A stretch of DNA of 27,500 nucleotides from Tubiluchus corallicola (taxonomy: Eukaryota > Priapulida > Priapulimorpha > Priapulimorphida > Tubiluchidae). Position 1 is the stretch's first letter. Each line of letters begins with the position of its first letter. This document shows, piece by piece, positions 1-11,166 of this stretch. The translations under genes and the position numbers were made by a program. Under the pieces are notes generated by a model. The model saw only the letters and a program-made list of their open reading frames with translations, was not told the origin of the DNA and did no database searches. The stretch covers positions 2,501-30,000 of the forward strand of contig JAQGDQ010001559.1 of NCBI GenBank assembly GCA_030141605.1, in the 5' to 3' direction.

Positions 1-757
1 CCCAACCATAGAGGATATAACTGAAGTGAAGAAAACGTTTAATAAACTACCATAGAGTAAATTTGTGACTTTGGTTTGTGGATGTACAATATCCCCAACC
101 ATAGAGGATATAACTGAAGTGAAGAAAGGGTTTAATAAACTACCATAGAGTAAATTTGTGACTTTGGTTTGTGGATGTACAATATTCCCAACCATAGAGG
201 ATATAACTGAAGTGAAGAAAACGTTTAATAAACTACCATAGAGTAAATTTGTGACTTTGGTTAGTGGATGTACAATATCCCCAACCATAGAGGATATAAC
301 TGAAGTGAAGAAAACGTTTAATAAACTACCATATAGTAAATTTGTGACTTTGGTTTGTGGATGTACAATATTCTCAACCATAGAAGATATTCCCAACCAT
401 AGAGGATATAACTGAAGTGAAGAAAGGGTTTAATAAACTATCATATAGTAAATTTGTGACTTTGGTTTGTGGATGTACAATATTCTCAGCCATAGAGGAT
501 ATTCCCAACCATAGAGGATATAACTGAAGTGAAGAAAGGGTTTAATAAACAATCATAGAGTAAATTTGTGACTTTGGTTAGTGGATGTACAATATCCCCA
601 ACCATAGAGGATATAACTGAAGTGAAGAAAACGTTCAATAAACTACCATAGAGTAAATTTGTGACTTTGGTTTGTGGATGTACAATATTCCCAACCATAG
701 AGGATATAACTGAAGTGAAGAAAACGTTTAATAAACTACCATAGAGTACATTTGTGA
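1..757. repeat. 93-bp satellite array
   Basis: About eight direct copies of a 93-bp unit (CCCAACCATAGAGGATATAA..., ending GTGGATGTACAATAT) run from the window edge. Two units carry an extra ~24-bp duplicated piece (TCAACCATAGAAGATAT or similar, near 371-395 and 485-505). The unit is 31 codons long and stays open on the minus strand through several copies, which is expected from its length. The array continues beyond position 1. Confidence 0.95.
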
Positions 758-1030
758 CATAATAGGATTATGTGATAACTGTGACGTAACGAGGCATGTC
801 CAACCTGTATTTAAAAACTTAATAATGGTTACGTCGTCATATTCTTCGACTGTTTCCAAGTATTTAATTTCAAATTTCGTTTAAAACATTATTAAAGGAA
901 AACCGGACGGTTGGTCAGACTGTACAAAATAGACATTTTCTTGCCTATAAAAGTTAGCAATTGTTTCTTATATTTGAATAATTAGCTTTGAAAGTTAATT
1001 AACGGCAATTGAACACATGAACACAGTAAA
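758..1030. other. Non-coding AT-rich DNA, nothing recognised
   Basis: Between the satellite and repeat A I see no exon, RNA gene or tandem repeat. Confidence 0.6.
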
Positions 1031-1335
1031 CGCGTGTTGTCACTGAAACGGGCTCTACGTCATATGACGTCAGAAACTAACATTGCAGTTCATGATCATG
1101 GTTATCACGGTACAGCCTTCTATTTGTCGGCCACGTGACAAAGGCGCCGCTGCCAATCTTAGTAGATTCACTGAGCCGCGCGTAGCTTTGAAAGTTTAAC
1201 AAAATTTGAGTATCCGGGGTAATTATTATTTAATCTGAGCTTTGATTTAAAAAAAGCTATTGTAGTTTTTAATATTTTAGAGCTTTCTTTATTCTGAACT
1301 CAATGCTTACACAGTCGTTAGGTTTTCCTTTAAAT
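1031..1335. repeat. Dispersed repeat A, copy 1
   Basis: It contains CTACGTCATATGACGTCAG, then ATCACGGTACAGCC, TCTATTTGTCGGCCACG, CCAATCTTAGTAGATTCACT and GTAATTATTATTTAAT, ending near GGTTTTCCTTTAA. The same series of blocks occurs at 3261-3570 and 22368-22650 in the same orientation. It encodes nothing visible. Element class is unknown. Confidence 0.85.
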
Positions 1336-1369
1336 TAAAATTGTGACTACGTGAAGCTAATAAATTAGT

Positions 1370-1607
1370 GACGATGACAGCAAAGATAAAAAAGATGATG
1401 ATGACGAATACGATAATAGTAATCGCGATTCGAACAGCGGTGATGATGACAAATGAGATGCTACGAACGATGACTGTGACGATGACGATAAAAGATGAGC
1501 CATTGACGCTCTAAGTCTGCGAGAATGTAGTGCAAAGCCGCAGCCGAAAGCAAATTTTATTTCGAGTTCTTGCTTTGCTAATTGTCTATCATGCTAAACT
1601 GTCTTAC
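1370..1607. other. Intron 3 or flanking DNA rich in GATGA motifs
   Basis: The stretch to about 1500 is rich in GATGATGATGACGA-like motifs on the plus strand and has no convincing exon. The remainder borders the exon 3 donor of the minus-strand gene. Confidence 0.6.
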
Positions 1608-1754
1608 CATCCATTTGAACATGGACATCGATTTCTGGGTGACTGGAAATACTTTTGACGTACCACTACTGGTGCTTGATGTCACTCCGCCGTAAATCGG
1701 TTTTTCATGAAATAGGAGGCCAACTTCGCCAGCCATTGTCCTGTCAATGTAATC
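1608..1754 (-). CDS. Unknown membrane-protein gene, exon 3 (gene continues beyond)
   Basis: On the minus strand the acceptor is TTTATTTTATAG and the donor ATG|GTAAGA, with 49 open codons in phase 0 on both sides, matching exon 2. It reads DYIDRTMAGEVGLLFHEKPI, then YGGVTSSTSSGTSKVFPVTQ and KSMSMFKWM. It is hydrophilic and Ser/Thr-rich, as a loop or tail would be. Both splice sites are strong, and codons look normal compared with surrounding AT-rich DNA. Joining to exons 1-2 rests on phase and strand only. Confidence 0.5.
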
Positions 1755-2075
1755 CTATAAAATAAACACAACGTGTAAATTCGCAGTGTTTCCTGTGCAA
1801 CTTCCTGTTTTGCAGAGAAAACATAGCTCAAACTTTTGTGCTTTAAATTAGATAAATTCTGCAGGTTTTCTCTAAATTTGGAAAAATTGCAAAATGCTGC
1901 TGAAATGCATAGCTACTGGAAGTATCGTACAGCCATTTTGAATAACCAGTTGTTCGAACATGAAAGAAGCACCTCATTATTAATTTTAGTAATCTACGTT
2001 CGTGCTGTGGGCACATTTAAGTGCAATTAAGAATATATTATGAAAGTAATATTAGGGTAAGAATTGGGGTGTGCT
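1755..2075. other. Minus-strand intron sequence, nothing recognised
   Basis: It follows the exon 3 acceptor of the minus-strand gene. The short plus-strand open frame at 1836-2030 has no recognisable similarity or splice support. Confidence 0.6.
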
Positions 2076-2356
2076 AAGGGATTAGTGGAGCGGACCAAAG
2101 TAGGGCCAGAGAGAAAGAGTTGAGAGATAGGGTGGGGGAGGTGAATACAAGGAGAGAAATAATGGAGGAGCGAAAATAGAAAAGAAGTAAGTGGAGGAAA
2201 GAGAAGAGAAATGAAGTAAGTGAGTAAAGAAGGAAAATGAAAAGAGAAGAAAATACAGGACAGACGAGGTAAAGCCAGCAGGACAAGGAATCCTGATTAG
2301 AGGAAAAGGGGAGGGGGAATGAGAGAACAAAAAGAGGGAAAGTGGGAGAGGAGATG

Positions 2357-2442
<86 letters not shown>

Positions 2443-2500
2443 AGGGCACAGGAAGGAAAGTTAAAGAGAGAAAAATTAAACAAAAGAGGCAGTGAGATGC
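2076..2500. repeat. Polypurine tract with (GA)n core
   Basis: About 420 bases with very few pyrimidines on the plus strand, with near-pure (GA)n at 2345-2440. The long Ser/Leu-rich minus-strand frame is a translation of this tract and not a gene. Confidence 0.9.
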
Positions 2501-2509
2501 GAAGAGGAT

Positions 2510-2922
2510 ACTAATTTACCTCTGCCATGTGCTTTTGGAGATGACTAAAGCTTTTGTAAGTTGCGCCAGCACTAGCTTATGGTCCACCTCTCTCACTTAT
2601 GAGAGAGAAACTTTCATGACAGAGTTACTAAATTACAATCAAGTTATGCTGTCGTAAGTTGGCATTGATTAATTGCAATGTGTCACCTTGTAATGGGGGT
2701 ACTGTGTGAGGGGATGTCGTTTCACCCACTCTTCTCTACTGGTAACAGTTTGAAAGTTATATTTCTTTCCATATTCCGTGTCATGCTTTTCCTGCATTAT
2801 ATCCAACAAGTGGAGAATCTGAAAGGGTTTTGAAATATGATAACAGTGGTGTTAGGTGTTGACTTGGAGTCCAAAGTGCAAGAAAATTAATTAACAGCAA
2901 CCAAACACAGCTATTTCTTACG
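2510..2922. other. Intronic DNA, nothing recognised
   Basis: Unique-looking, AT-rich sequence between the purine tract and the (ATC)n array. No gene seen. Confidence 0.55.
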
Positions 2923-3046
<124 letters not shown>

Positions 3047-3260
3047 ATGAATCATACGTCCAGGGACATGATTCTGCTCACCTCCCTATGCCAGGACTCC
3101 CTACTCGCCGCAATGCCCCAAGTGCATTTATTTCTAAGAATCAATGCTGAAGTGTTTAAATCTTTCTGTGCATACGTCAGAAACTAACCACAGTTTGTGC
3201 AATGGTAGGCATCTTCCCATGCGCGTCAAGCACGTTTGCGCTAGTGTTACTGGTTAAACC

Positions 3261-3570
3261 CGTGATGTCACGAAAATGGGTTCTACGTCACATGACGTCA
3301 CAAACTAACACAGCAGTTCATGATCATGCTTATCACGGTACCGCCTTCTATTTGTCGGCCACGCGAATGTGACAAAAAGGCGCCGTTGCCAATCTTAGTA
3401 GATTCACCGAACCGCGCGTAGCTTTGAAAGTTTAACGAAATTTGAGTATCCGAGGTAATTATTATTTAATGTAAGCTTTGATTTAAAATAAGTTATTGTA
3501 GTTTTCAATATTTTAGGGCAATCTTTATTCTGAACTCGTGTTTACACAATCATCCGGTTTTCTTTTAAGA
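3261..3570. repeat. Dispersed repeat A, copy 2
   Basis: Near-identical to copy 1 (1031-1335), including GGTTCTACGTCACATGACGT and TAGCTTTGAAAGTTTAACGA. It is followed after about 50 bases by repeat B copy 1, which may mean that A and B are parts of one larger element. Confidence 0.85.
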
Positions 3571-3623
3571 TAAGTTTATTTATCATCATTACAACCAAAA
3601 AATTAAGCTTTTTGCTATAATTA

Positions 3624-3985
3624 CGAAATTTTGGTCTAACAGCCTGCGGAAAAAACCTTCTAGCGACGCCTGGTGGGACTCTCGGAAGGAGATATGTGGC
3701 TCTTTAGAAAGAGGAAGAACTGGGCAACACGATGATGTGGGCTATATTTTAGGACACGTCCACCAAAAGGAGTGCCGACGAGTTAATTAGATGTTCTATT
3801 TTTGGCAATTTTCGCTTGGAAAACTGCTGACGCAAAGCCATTGTTCTGACGTCATCCATTATACTCTGTCTATAAGCTTATAACTTTAATTCAGTAAAAG
3901 CTGCTGCTACTGGCTATGCGTTATAAATGAGGACTATGTAGGATGTTCGCGTATTTTTGATGATAAGTATGTATTGATATGTGGG
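3624..3985. repeat. Dispersed repeat B, copy 1
   Basis: Shares CGAAATTTTGG, GCGGAAAAAAC, CTGGTGGGACTCTCGGAAGG, AGATATGTGGCTCTTTAGAA, TTGTTCTGACGTCATCC and ATAAATGAGGACTATGTAGG with 7368-7720. No coding potential is visible. It is probably a MITE or SINE-like element of unknown class. Confidence 0.85.
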
Positions 3986-4138
3986 ACTTTGCTAGTTTCA
4001 AAATTGTAATCATAATTACCGCCATTTTGTTTGTCTATTAATTTTAATAAACGAAATGAGAATTCAACACGCAAGCGATGGTTTTTCCTTCAGAATGTAA
4101 AAAAGAATGATGCTGAATGACATCTTCAGACGGTTTAG

Positions 4139-4376
4139 TCTCGTGGTAATGCGTCTGCTTTCCGTTTGGGAGGTCGTGAGTTCGAACCAGCGGCCGGGTC
4201 ATACCAAAGACTTTAAAAATGGTACCTGCTTTGCCCTGCCTGACGCGTGGTATTTAGGGTAAAAGTGGGGTAATAATAGTCTCTGTTATGTAGTTGTAGG
4301 TTGTTATTTACAGTCGGCGATAATAGCTCTTTGAGCTAATGTTAATTGTTGACCCAAAAGCCGACTTTAAATAAAG
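4139..4376 (+). mobile_element. tRNA-derived SINE, copy 1
   Basis: The head carries a box A-like TAGTCTCGTGG and box B GAGTTCGAACC at tRNA spacing. A shared body of about 170 bases follows (GCCTGACGCGTGGTATTTAG, then GTCGGCGATAATAGC), ending TTTAAATAAAG and an (ATT)n tail. A second copy lies at 17984-18232 on the other strand and is nearly identical along its length. It is inserted in intron 2 of the minus-strand gene. The family name is not known to me. Confidence 0.85.
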
Positions 4377-4930
<554 letters not shown>

Positions 4931-4935
4931 CTTAC

Positions 4936-5126
4936 CTGAGCTTTCTTAACATCCTTGCTTTGCACGAGAAGCTTAGCATAAGCATACTTGTAAGCCAGAA
5001 TAGATAGAATTTGTACAGTGTACTGAGCTATTGCTGTGAACCAAGTGTGACTTTTCGATATTGGCCCCCTGGTGGTAAAATCGTACGCAGCTGCAGCCAG
5101 AAGAGCATAAAAAGCTGCCCATATTG
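4936..5126 (-). CDS. Unknown membrane-protein gene, exon 2
   Basis: On the minus strand the acceptor TTTTATTTTCGCAG is strong and the donor CAG|GTAAGA is consensus. Entered in phase 1, it reads IWAAFYALLAAAAYDFTTRG, then PISKSHTWFTAIAQYTVQIL and SILAYKYAYAKLLVQSKDVK KAQ, and leaves in phase 0. It holds two hydrophobic stretches (about residues 1-16 and 27-47 of the exon), so the whole protein may be multi-pass. The product is not recognised. The donor borders a microsatellite. Confidence 0.55.
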
Positions 5127-5570
5127 CTGCGAAAATAAAAAAATAGATTATCATGTTTTTCATGTGCCACGTCGTACCGATCGTGGCTCTTTACTTACGG
5201 AATGTATGCACATCTTAAAGTGACCGTGACACCTCTATCGGTTCAGTGGCTCATTTAAAGAGGCATACCCTTAATAATGAACCAGGTTCCGGGCTCTCCA
5301 CGTTAAGGAAGCTGTTCTGCTACTGCTACTACTTTTATAAATCATAAAAAATTACCATTTACAGTAAATAGTGTATTTATTCGGCGGATGAATACACACC
5401 AAAAACGAAATGTAGTACTTGCGCCCGCTTGAGATGCTACTTGCCGACATGAGATTGTACACACGTCAAATTTTTAAAATTACGTACCTAGGTTTAAGAG
5501 TTTAAAACATTTTTATGAACATATAAGTAAAGTTTTTTAGAAGGTACATATACAGTATGGGAAAAGTTTT
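5127..5570. other. Minus-strand intron 1, nothing recognised
   Basis: AT-rich sequence upstream of exon 2 on the minus strand. The short plus-strand frame at 5011-5223 overlaps exon 2 antisense and is a shadow. Confidence 0.5.
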
Positions 5571-5994
5571 TAAGGGAATGGGAAGGGTTTGGGGAGGGTT
5601 TATAGACTTAAAATAATGTATGACTACTAAAGTGGGAAAGGGTTATGTATAAGAGTGTGGGGAGGGTTTATAAAGACTTAAAATAATGTTTAACTACTAA
5701 AGTGGGAAAGGGTTATGTATAAGAGTGTGGGGAGGGTTTATAAAGACTTAAAATAATGTATGACTACTAAAGTGGGAAAGGGTTATGTATAAGAGTGTGG
5801 GGAGGGTTTATAAAGACTTAAAATAATGTATAACTACTAAAGCGGAAAAGGGTTATGTATAAGAGTGTAGGGAGGGTTTATAAAGACTTAAAATAATGTA
5901 TAACTACTAAAGTGAAAAAGGGTTATGTATAAGAGTGTAGGGAGGGTTTATGGTTTATAAAGACTTAAAATAATGTATAACTACTAAAATAAGT
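5571..5994. repeat. 70-bp tandem repeat
   Basis: About six units with GGTTATGTATAAGAGTGTGG, GGAGGGTTTATAAAGACTTA and AAATAATGTATGACTACTAA; the marker GGTTATGTAT recurs at 5641, 5711, 5781, 5851 and 5921. It ends about 30-90 bases from the two possible exon 1 donors of the minus-strand gene. Confidence 0.95.
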
Positions 5995-6081
5995 ATAGCG
6001 TCCCTACTTCGCGGAAATTCACTTACCGCGGGTGGGCCTGGAACGGAACACCCGCGATAAGAGAGGGAACACGGTACGTAC

Positions 6082-6217
6082 CACTGTATATCCGGTGAAA
6101 TAGCCCAACCTGAGCGTCCCAAATGAAAACGTGGTTTTTTGCTACACGTATAAACAACACCGCAAAGATTCCACACAGGATTAGAGCGCGTTGGAGATTC
6201 ACTTTTGCAGCAGACAT
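6082..6217 (-). CDS. Unknown membrane-protein gene, exon 1
   Basis: On the minus strand an ATG in GAAAATGT context opens MSAAKVNLQRALILCGIFAV then LFIRVAKNHVFIWDAQVGLF HRIYS. Residues about 9-26 form a likely membrane segment or signal anchor. Donor G|GTACGT at 6081 gives phase 1, which joins in frame to exon 2. A second consensus donor, GTAAGT at 6026, would give phase 2 and an early stop in exon 2. I do not recognise the protein. A 70-bp tandem repeat begins close downstream in the intron. Confidence 0.5.
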
Positions 6218-6480
6218 TTTCGAAATTTTAACATAAAATCACCTAAAATATCCGTTAGATCATCTCTAACCGAGGCGGCGCAGACTATAAGCGGTTACTG
6301 TTTGCTTAACATACTGCACAAAGTTCGTTTGTGCTATCAAGGCCAGGGTAAAGGCCTTAAAGAATGAGCACCCAAGTGGTCTGACAAAATATTTGTCATG
6401 TTGTTCGCTGAACCGTTATCCTACAGCTAACAGTACTTCACTAAGGAGTAAAACCAGTTCCGTTTCTTGGGCAAGTTTTA
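6218..6480. other. Region upstream of minus-strand gene
   Basis: Possible 5' UTR and promoter region of the minus-strand gene, with several CpGs near 6270-6300. No specific element is identified. Confidence 0.4.
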
Positions 6481-6591
6481 CTCAATTCAATTCAATTCAA
6501 AACGTGCATTTATTTCCATATTCATGATATAACTGAGGCAAGTAAATGTGTTTAATTATCACAATGTCTTGCTTGCTTGCTTGCTTACTTA

Positions 6592-6695
6592 TTCCTAGTC
6601 GGTCACCCATCCAACCACTAACCCGCCTCGACGTCGCTTTACTTCGGTGATCAGACGAGAACCAGTGTCATCAACATGATTTGGACAACCGGTAT
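6592..6695 (-). pseudogene. 5S rRNA-derived sequence (pseudogene or 5S-headed SINE)
   Basis: On the minus strand the stretch includes GGTTCTCGTCTGATCACCGA, an A-box region AAGTAAAGCGACGTCG, GGTTAGTGGTTGGATGG and GTGACC. This follows the order and spacing of the 5S rRNA core and its internal promoter. The 5' and 3' terminal stem halves are not clearly preserved. It is followed on the minus strand by a (AAGC)n-like run, about 80 bases of other sequence with AATAAA, and a (TTGAA)n tail near 6482-6500. That layout suggests a 5S-derived SINE. Confidence 0.6.
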
Positions 6696-6714
6696 CTTCA
6701 ACGCCGTAATCGTG

Positions 6715-7367
6715 TATAAGCACCTGCTCGTGATATACAAGAATTGCAAACTTGCTACATAGCAACATGTACTAATGCGTATGAATTGTCCTCAAATACC
6801 AGTAAAATCCACATTAAGTTTCGTTTATTAATAATCAGTATGCAAATCAGTAACAACAGTATACAAACATGTTTAATATTACCCTATATACATTCGATTT
6901 TTTTTACTTTTTCAAGAACGGAGGTCAACGACTTAAAAACGGACAAAAATTCGGATTTCCGTGATGAGTAATCTAGCTTGTCGCCTAGAATTCACAAATA
7001 TACGGAAATTTTGCTGTATCACGCGAGAAGTCATTCCATGTGTTCCCATTTGCCCGCAGGATGGCGCAGCTTTCGCCATCGCCGTAATAATCCGGTTGGC
7101 CATCTGCCCCAAGAAGTAAAAAGAGCAGGTCTACCTGTTGCAAACCACCTCCAGTCACCCTCCTCGTGTATGTCCATTAAACCAATCCAAAAATGCTCAC
7201 CAGCTTTATTAAAAACAAATTATATTTAATATTAAATTTGGTTATTTACCATTATATTTTCATATAATATAACAGTTATTTAACTTTTATACATTCCACA
7301 GCAATTATAACGTACTTTACCACTCCCATGAAACACTAAAATAACAAATATTATCAGTGATTTTTTT
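6715..7367. other. Non-coding DNA, nothing recognised
   Basis: The open frames at 6744-6971 and 6978-7229 lack similarity or splice support. A small perfect hairpin GATGGCG/CGCCATC lies near 7061-7081. Confidence 0.5.
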
Positions 7368-7720
7368 CGAAATTTTGACCAAACAGCGTGCGGAAAAAAC
7401 GTTCTAGCGACACCTGGTGGGACTCTCGGAAGGAGATATGTGGCTCTTTAGAAAGAGGAAGAACAGGGCTACACATTGGTGTGGGCTATTTGTTAGGATA
7501 GGTCCACCAAGAGGAGTACGGACGAGTTAATTAGATGTTCTATTTTTGGCAATTTTCGCTTGAAAAACTGCTGACGCAAAGCCATTGTTCTGACGTCATC
7601 CATTATACTCTGTCTATAACCTTACAGCTTTAATTCAGTAAAAGCTGCGGCTGCTAGGTTTGCGTTATAAATGAGGACTATGTAGGATGTTCGCGTATTA
7701 TTGATGATAAGTGTATTGAT
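7368..7720. repeat. Dispersed repeat B, copy 2
   Basis: About 350 bases closely matching 3624-3985 in the same orientation. A third, short piece of the same 3' end (GCTTTGCGTTATAAATGAGG and on) lies at 7829-7892, so the end of B is duplicated here. Confidence 0.85.
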
Positions 7721-7828
7721 ACGCAAACTTGGCGAGCGGGACTCGGCGATATTATTAACAGATCGTTGAATGGTAAAGGCCACCAAGACTAGATGCTCTT
7801 AATTAGTTGTGACTAAGTTTGCAATAGT

Positions 7829-7892
7829 GGCTTTGCGTTATAAATGAGGACTATGTAGAATGTTTGCGCATTGTTGATTATGAGTATATTTA
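7829..7892. repeat. Dispersed repeat B, 3' fragment
   Basis: TTTGCGTTATAAATGAGGAC TATGTAGAATGTTTGCGCAT repeats the last ~65 bases of repeat B with a few changes. Confidence 0.75.
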
Positions 7893-8039
7893 CATGCAAA
7901 ATTTTTTGCGGGGGCCTTTGCAAAAGTGTTTGATTCAAAACTAAAAAAATTAAGTTTAAGTAGCAGAGTTCGCGTCGACCATTTCTCGTGGCAAAGAGTT
8001 CCAAATTTCAACAACTCTATTCGAAAAGGAAAATTTCTG

Positions 8040-8446
8040 AATTCTGTGCATTTAATTCAGCTGTATTATGTGCACAGGCGGACCAGTGCAGCATGCTCAC
8101 TGACTCCGACAGCTCCTGCAGCCAACCTGGTGCCAAACGTGTCGCCCCGCTTTCCTTTGGACTACACCAGGGAGGAAGAGAAGGGGTTCCTGTTGTCTGG
8201 GTAACTCAGGATCTCCATACATCTTGCCCAGGCGTGTGCCCTGGAGACGTTCAAGGATCGAACTGCTCAGCCACAGTCGACGCTGCAGCTCCATCAATGT
8301 GATCAATAACTGACTCTCTTGGCGCACACTCGATGGTCTTCTGAGACAGAAGGATGCCAACCATTGTGTGTCATAACTTATTGCATTATTTGTATTAATT
8401 TGTGATGTGTATATGAACTTTGTAAAGTTTGAAACAAAATATTAAA

Positions 8447-8450
<4 letters not shown>
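8040..8450. other. GC-richer insert of unknown class
   Basis: About 8080-8360 is clearly richer in G+C than its surroundings and is open on both strands (for instance minus-strand 8360-8097). It is followed by an AT-rich end and a (TC)n tract. This fits the 3' part of a transposable element with a TC tail, but I recognise no motif and cannot assign it. Confidence 0.4.
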
Positions 8451-8451
<1 letters not shown>

Positions 8452-8518
<67 letters not shown>

Positions 8519-8616
8519 TACACCCCCTCTCTCTTCTCTCTCTCTTTCCCTTACCTTTTCTCTTTTTCTCTCACTCTTTCTCTCTCTCCCTCTCTCCCCA
8601 TTCCTCCTCTCCTCTT

Positions 8617-8700
<84 letters not shown>

Positions 8701-8737
8701 TCCCTCTCCCTCTCCCTCTCCCTCTCCTCTCTCTCTG
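8452..8737. repeat. (TC)n / (CCCTCT)n polypyrimidine tract
   Basis: (TC)n at 8452-8514 and about 8628-8694, pyrimidine-only DNA between, and (CCCTCT)n at about 8695-8726. Only a few purines interrupt the tract. The Ser/Leu-repeat frame is an artefact. Confidence 0.95.
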
Positions 8738-9090
8738 GTACTTACTTATCGCTCATATTAGCGAGACATTTTTCTTTGTTAAATGTAGTTTTTGCGCTGC
8801 TTGCAATTTTGCTCTAAAGCTAATAAATTGATATGGTTCTTGTGAAATCGATATGTGTTAATTGCTTCTGATTAACTGTAGTAATTTTTAACTGTAAGCG
8901 AACTATAAAACGTAATGAGAAAACATTTTATTTATATTCCATAGTTCCGTAGTCCGTATATAAAAGCACATGGTACATCAAAGGAAATAAAAGAGCTCCA
9001 GCTCAATTAAACTTTTCCAGTATCCGTGTCACAGCCAATGAGACAATTTCTCAAAGAAGGATGGTGTTGCAGGTACAAATGTTTTGGTCC
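8738..9090. other. Non-coding DNA, nothing recognised
   Basis: AT-rich with no exon, RNA or clear repeat. Confidence 0.55.
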
Positions 9091-9095
9091 ATTAC

Positions 9096-9372
9096 CTCTT
9101 CCCAAGGTAGTATATGCATTAGAAACTACAGTATATTAAACTGCAGTTCAACAAGCTAGACTACCCCTTCCCAAGGTAGTATGCATTAGAAGCCACAATA
9201 TATTAGACTGCAGTTCAACAAGCTAGACTACCCCTTCCCAAGGTAGTATATGCATTAGAAGCTACAATATATTAAACTGCAGTTCAACAAGCTAGACTAC
9301 TTCTTCTCAAGTTAGTATATGCATTAGAAGCCACAATATATTAGACTGCAGTTCAACAAGCTAGACTACTTT
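9096..9372. repeat. 69-bp tandem repeat, four units
   Basis: Units begin near CTTCCCAAGGTAGTATATGC and include TTCAACAAGCTAGACTAC. They start at about 9098, 9167, 9234 and 9303; the second has lost two bases. Confidence 0.92.
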
Positions 9373-10100
9373 TCTACTTTGACATTGTATAGGTGCAACT
9401 TGTTATGTACACACATCTCTGTTACATTTAAAATTTGACTTATAATTATACTGCTACCTTTTACTGACATTCTGGCTTTTTCTAGACTCAATATTGGACC
9501 AACAATGTATGTATGCATTTTAGCTTTTTAGCGTAACGTAGTAATCTGTAGCACTTATTTTTCTAGCATTTATTTCAGTAGTTTTGTAGAGGTAGTAATC
9601 GTAGACTACAGAAAATTTGTATTTTGCAGAATAAACTAACATAGATATGGGAACGCAACTTTGGTTTGAGCGTATACATTACAGATAGGTCTAAAGTTAT
9701 TAGAGCAGAAATACATAAAAACCAAGGTCAGCACTACTGAGAGAGAAAAACTGCAATGCAAAAATCACGTAAAGTCACGGTATCAAATTATTTTGGATTA
9801 GTTGCAGTACATATTAAAAAAATTAGTAACAATTTTCCGTGAGCTCGCTTTTTAAATGCAATTCGTTTCTAAAATTTGCCACTAGGTGACGCCAAAAGGT
9901 TAACTATTGAGTTTTAGAGACCAAAATGAGCAATAAAAATAATTTAAGAACCTGCTGTGTCTGCTGTATCATATTATAACAAGTTTTGTTACAGCTTAAC
10001 TGTTTATATATATCTTTAATAGTTTATAATAAGTAATGAAAAATGTCTAAATACACTTTTTCAATTAACCCACCACAAACGCTTATCGTCAAGTCGTGCT
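9373..10100. other. U2: AT-rich region upstream of U2
   Basis: No coding exon was found. The U2 promoter should lie in the last ~100 bases, but I cannot define its PSE. Confidence 0.5.
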
Positions 10101-10110
10101 ATAAATACCC
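10101..10110 (+). promoter_or_regulatory. U2: TATA-like element upstream of U2
   Basis: ATAAATACCC lies about 29 to 20 bases before the U2 start. Most metazoan U2 genes are Pol II genes driven by a PSE without a TATA box, so this may be chance. I could not identify a PSE, because its consensus is lineage-specific. Confidence 0.3.
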
Positions 10111-10129
10111 GCTGGTATGTTTTCCTGGC

Positions 10130-10317
10130 ATCGCTTCTCGGCCTTTTGGCTAAGATCAAAGTGTAGTATCTGTTCTTATCAGCTTAATATCTGATACGTC
10201 CCTCATTGAGGGACCAGAATATTAAACTGATTTTTGGTATTGGGAGGTGTGGCCAGAGCTTGCTCTCCCACCTCCACGGGTTGGCCTGGTATTGCAGTAC
10301 TTCCAGGATCGGCCCAC
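10130..10317 (+). ncRNA. U2: U2 spliceosomal snRNA
   Basis: The start ATCGCTTCTCGGCC and the segments GGCTAAGATCAAAGTGTAG, TATCTGTTCTTATCAG and CTGATACGTCC match metazoan U2; GTAGTA is the branch-site pairing element. The Sm site is TGATTTTTGG. Stem IIb pairs GTCCCTC with GAGGGAC, stem III pairs GGAGGTG with CACCTCC, and stem-loop IV carries TGGTATTGCAGTA with flanking CC/GG pairs. No disruptive change is seen, so it may be a functional copy. The 3' end is placed near GGCCCAC by family length. U2 base-pairs with the intron branch site in the spliceosome. Confidence 0.95.
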
Positions 10318-11166
10318 TCCCCTCGGGGAGAATAAACAATAAAAGTCAGTAAAGAGTAATCAAAATTTCGGACCATCAGTACTAGCACGGCCGCACTATG
10401 ATGGTGAGAACTTTAGCGATACAATGATGTTAGCAGAAAAGAACTTAGAGGATAATAGTACGGAACTCATGAAAAAGAAAATAAAGAATACATACAAAAT
10501 GTAGATTAAATATTAAAAAATATTTCGATAGCCACAACGGAAGTGATGGTCAGGTGCTGATAATAAAATCTTTTAAACTAGGTCACACAATTTAGAAAGA
10601 AGTAGCTTGTTCTAGCAAACAATAAATTCGATAATGTATTCAAAAATGGAAATCATAATACTGGACTGAATTCGACTCAGGGGGTCGAACTCCAAGACGG
10701 CATGGCAGTCTTGATATTGCGCATCATGAAGATCCATTTTACTATCATTGTGTGACTGATTACTTAATTACAAATGTTATGCTAATTAACTAAGTTAATG
10801 TCTGTAAACTAGTATCATATACCTGTTATAGCATGTCGTTTAATTCGCATAAAATAAAATATATAGAAAAACTACACTGTACGGAGTTTATTATCCGCAC
10901 TACTAAAAATACACGTGCACAAAAAAATTACTAACTAACTCAGTAACAGCACTACACCCGAGGAGCAGCTGTGTCAGAAATCAAGGCTGTTGTGACCTCT
11001 CCACGCTTTCACACTGGCATTCCAGGTTAGCTGGCTTCTCACACCACGTGTAGGCCCCCAAACAAGACGTCTGGACCTACAAGAAAGGGATGAGTCGCTG
11101 CTGACGTGGAAGCAGGGCGTGTAGAGGGCCCTACACCTGTAAGCATTGGTTAAGTACCCATAAATA
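10318..11166. other. Non-coding DNA downstream of U2
   Basis: Snug 3' processing signals are expected just after the U2 end; ACAATAAAAGTCAGTAAAGA at about 10336-10355 is a possible 3' box, weakly supported. Nothing else is recognised up to the mariner-like MITE. Confidence 0.4.

Noticed and set aside
10203-10388. Minus-strand frame over U2
   Set aside because: Shadow of the U2 snRNA gene.
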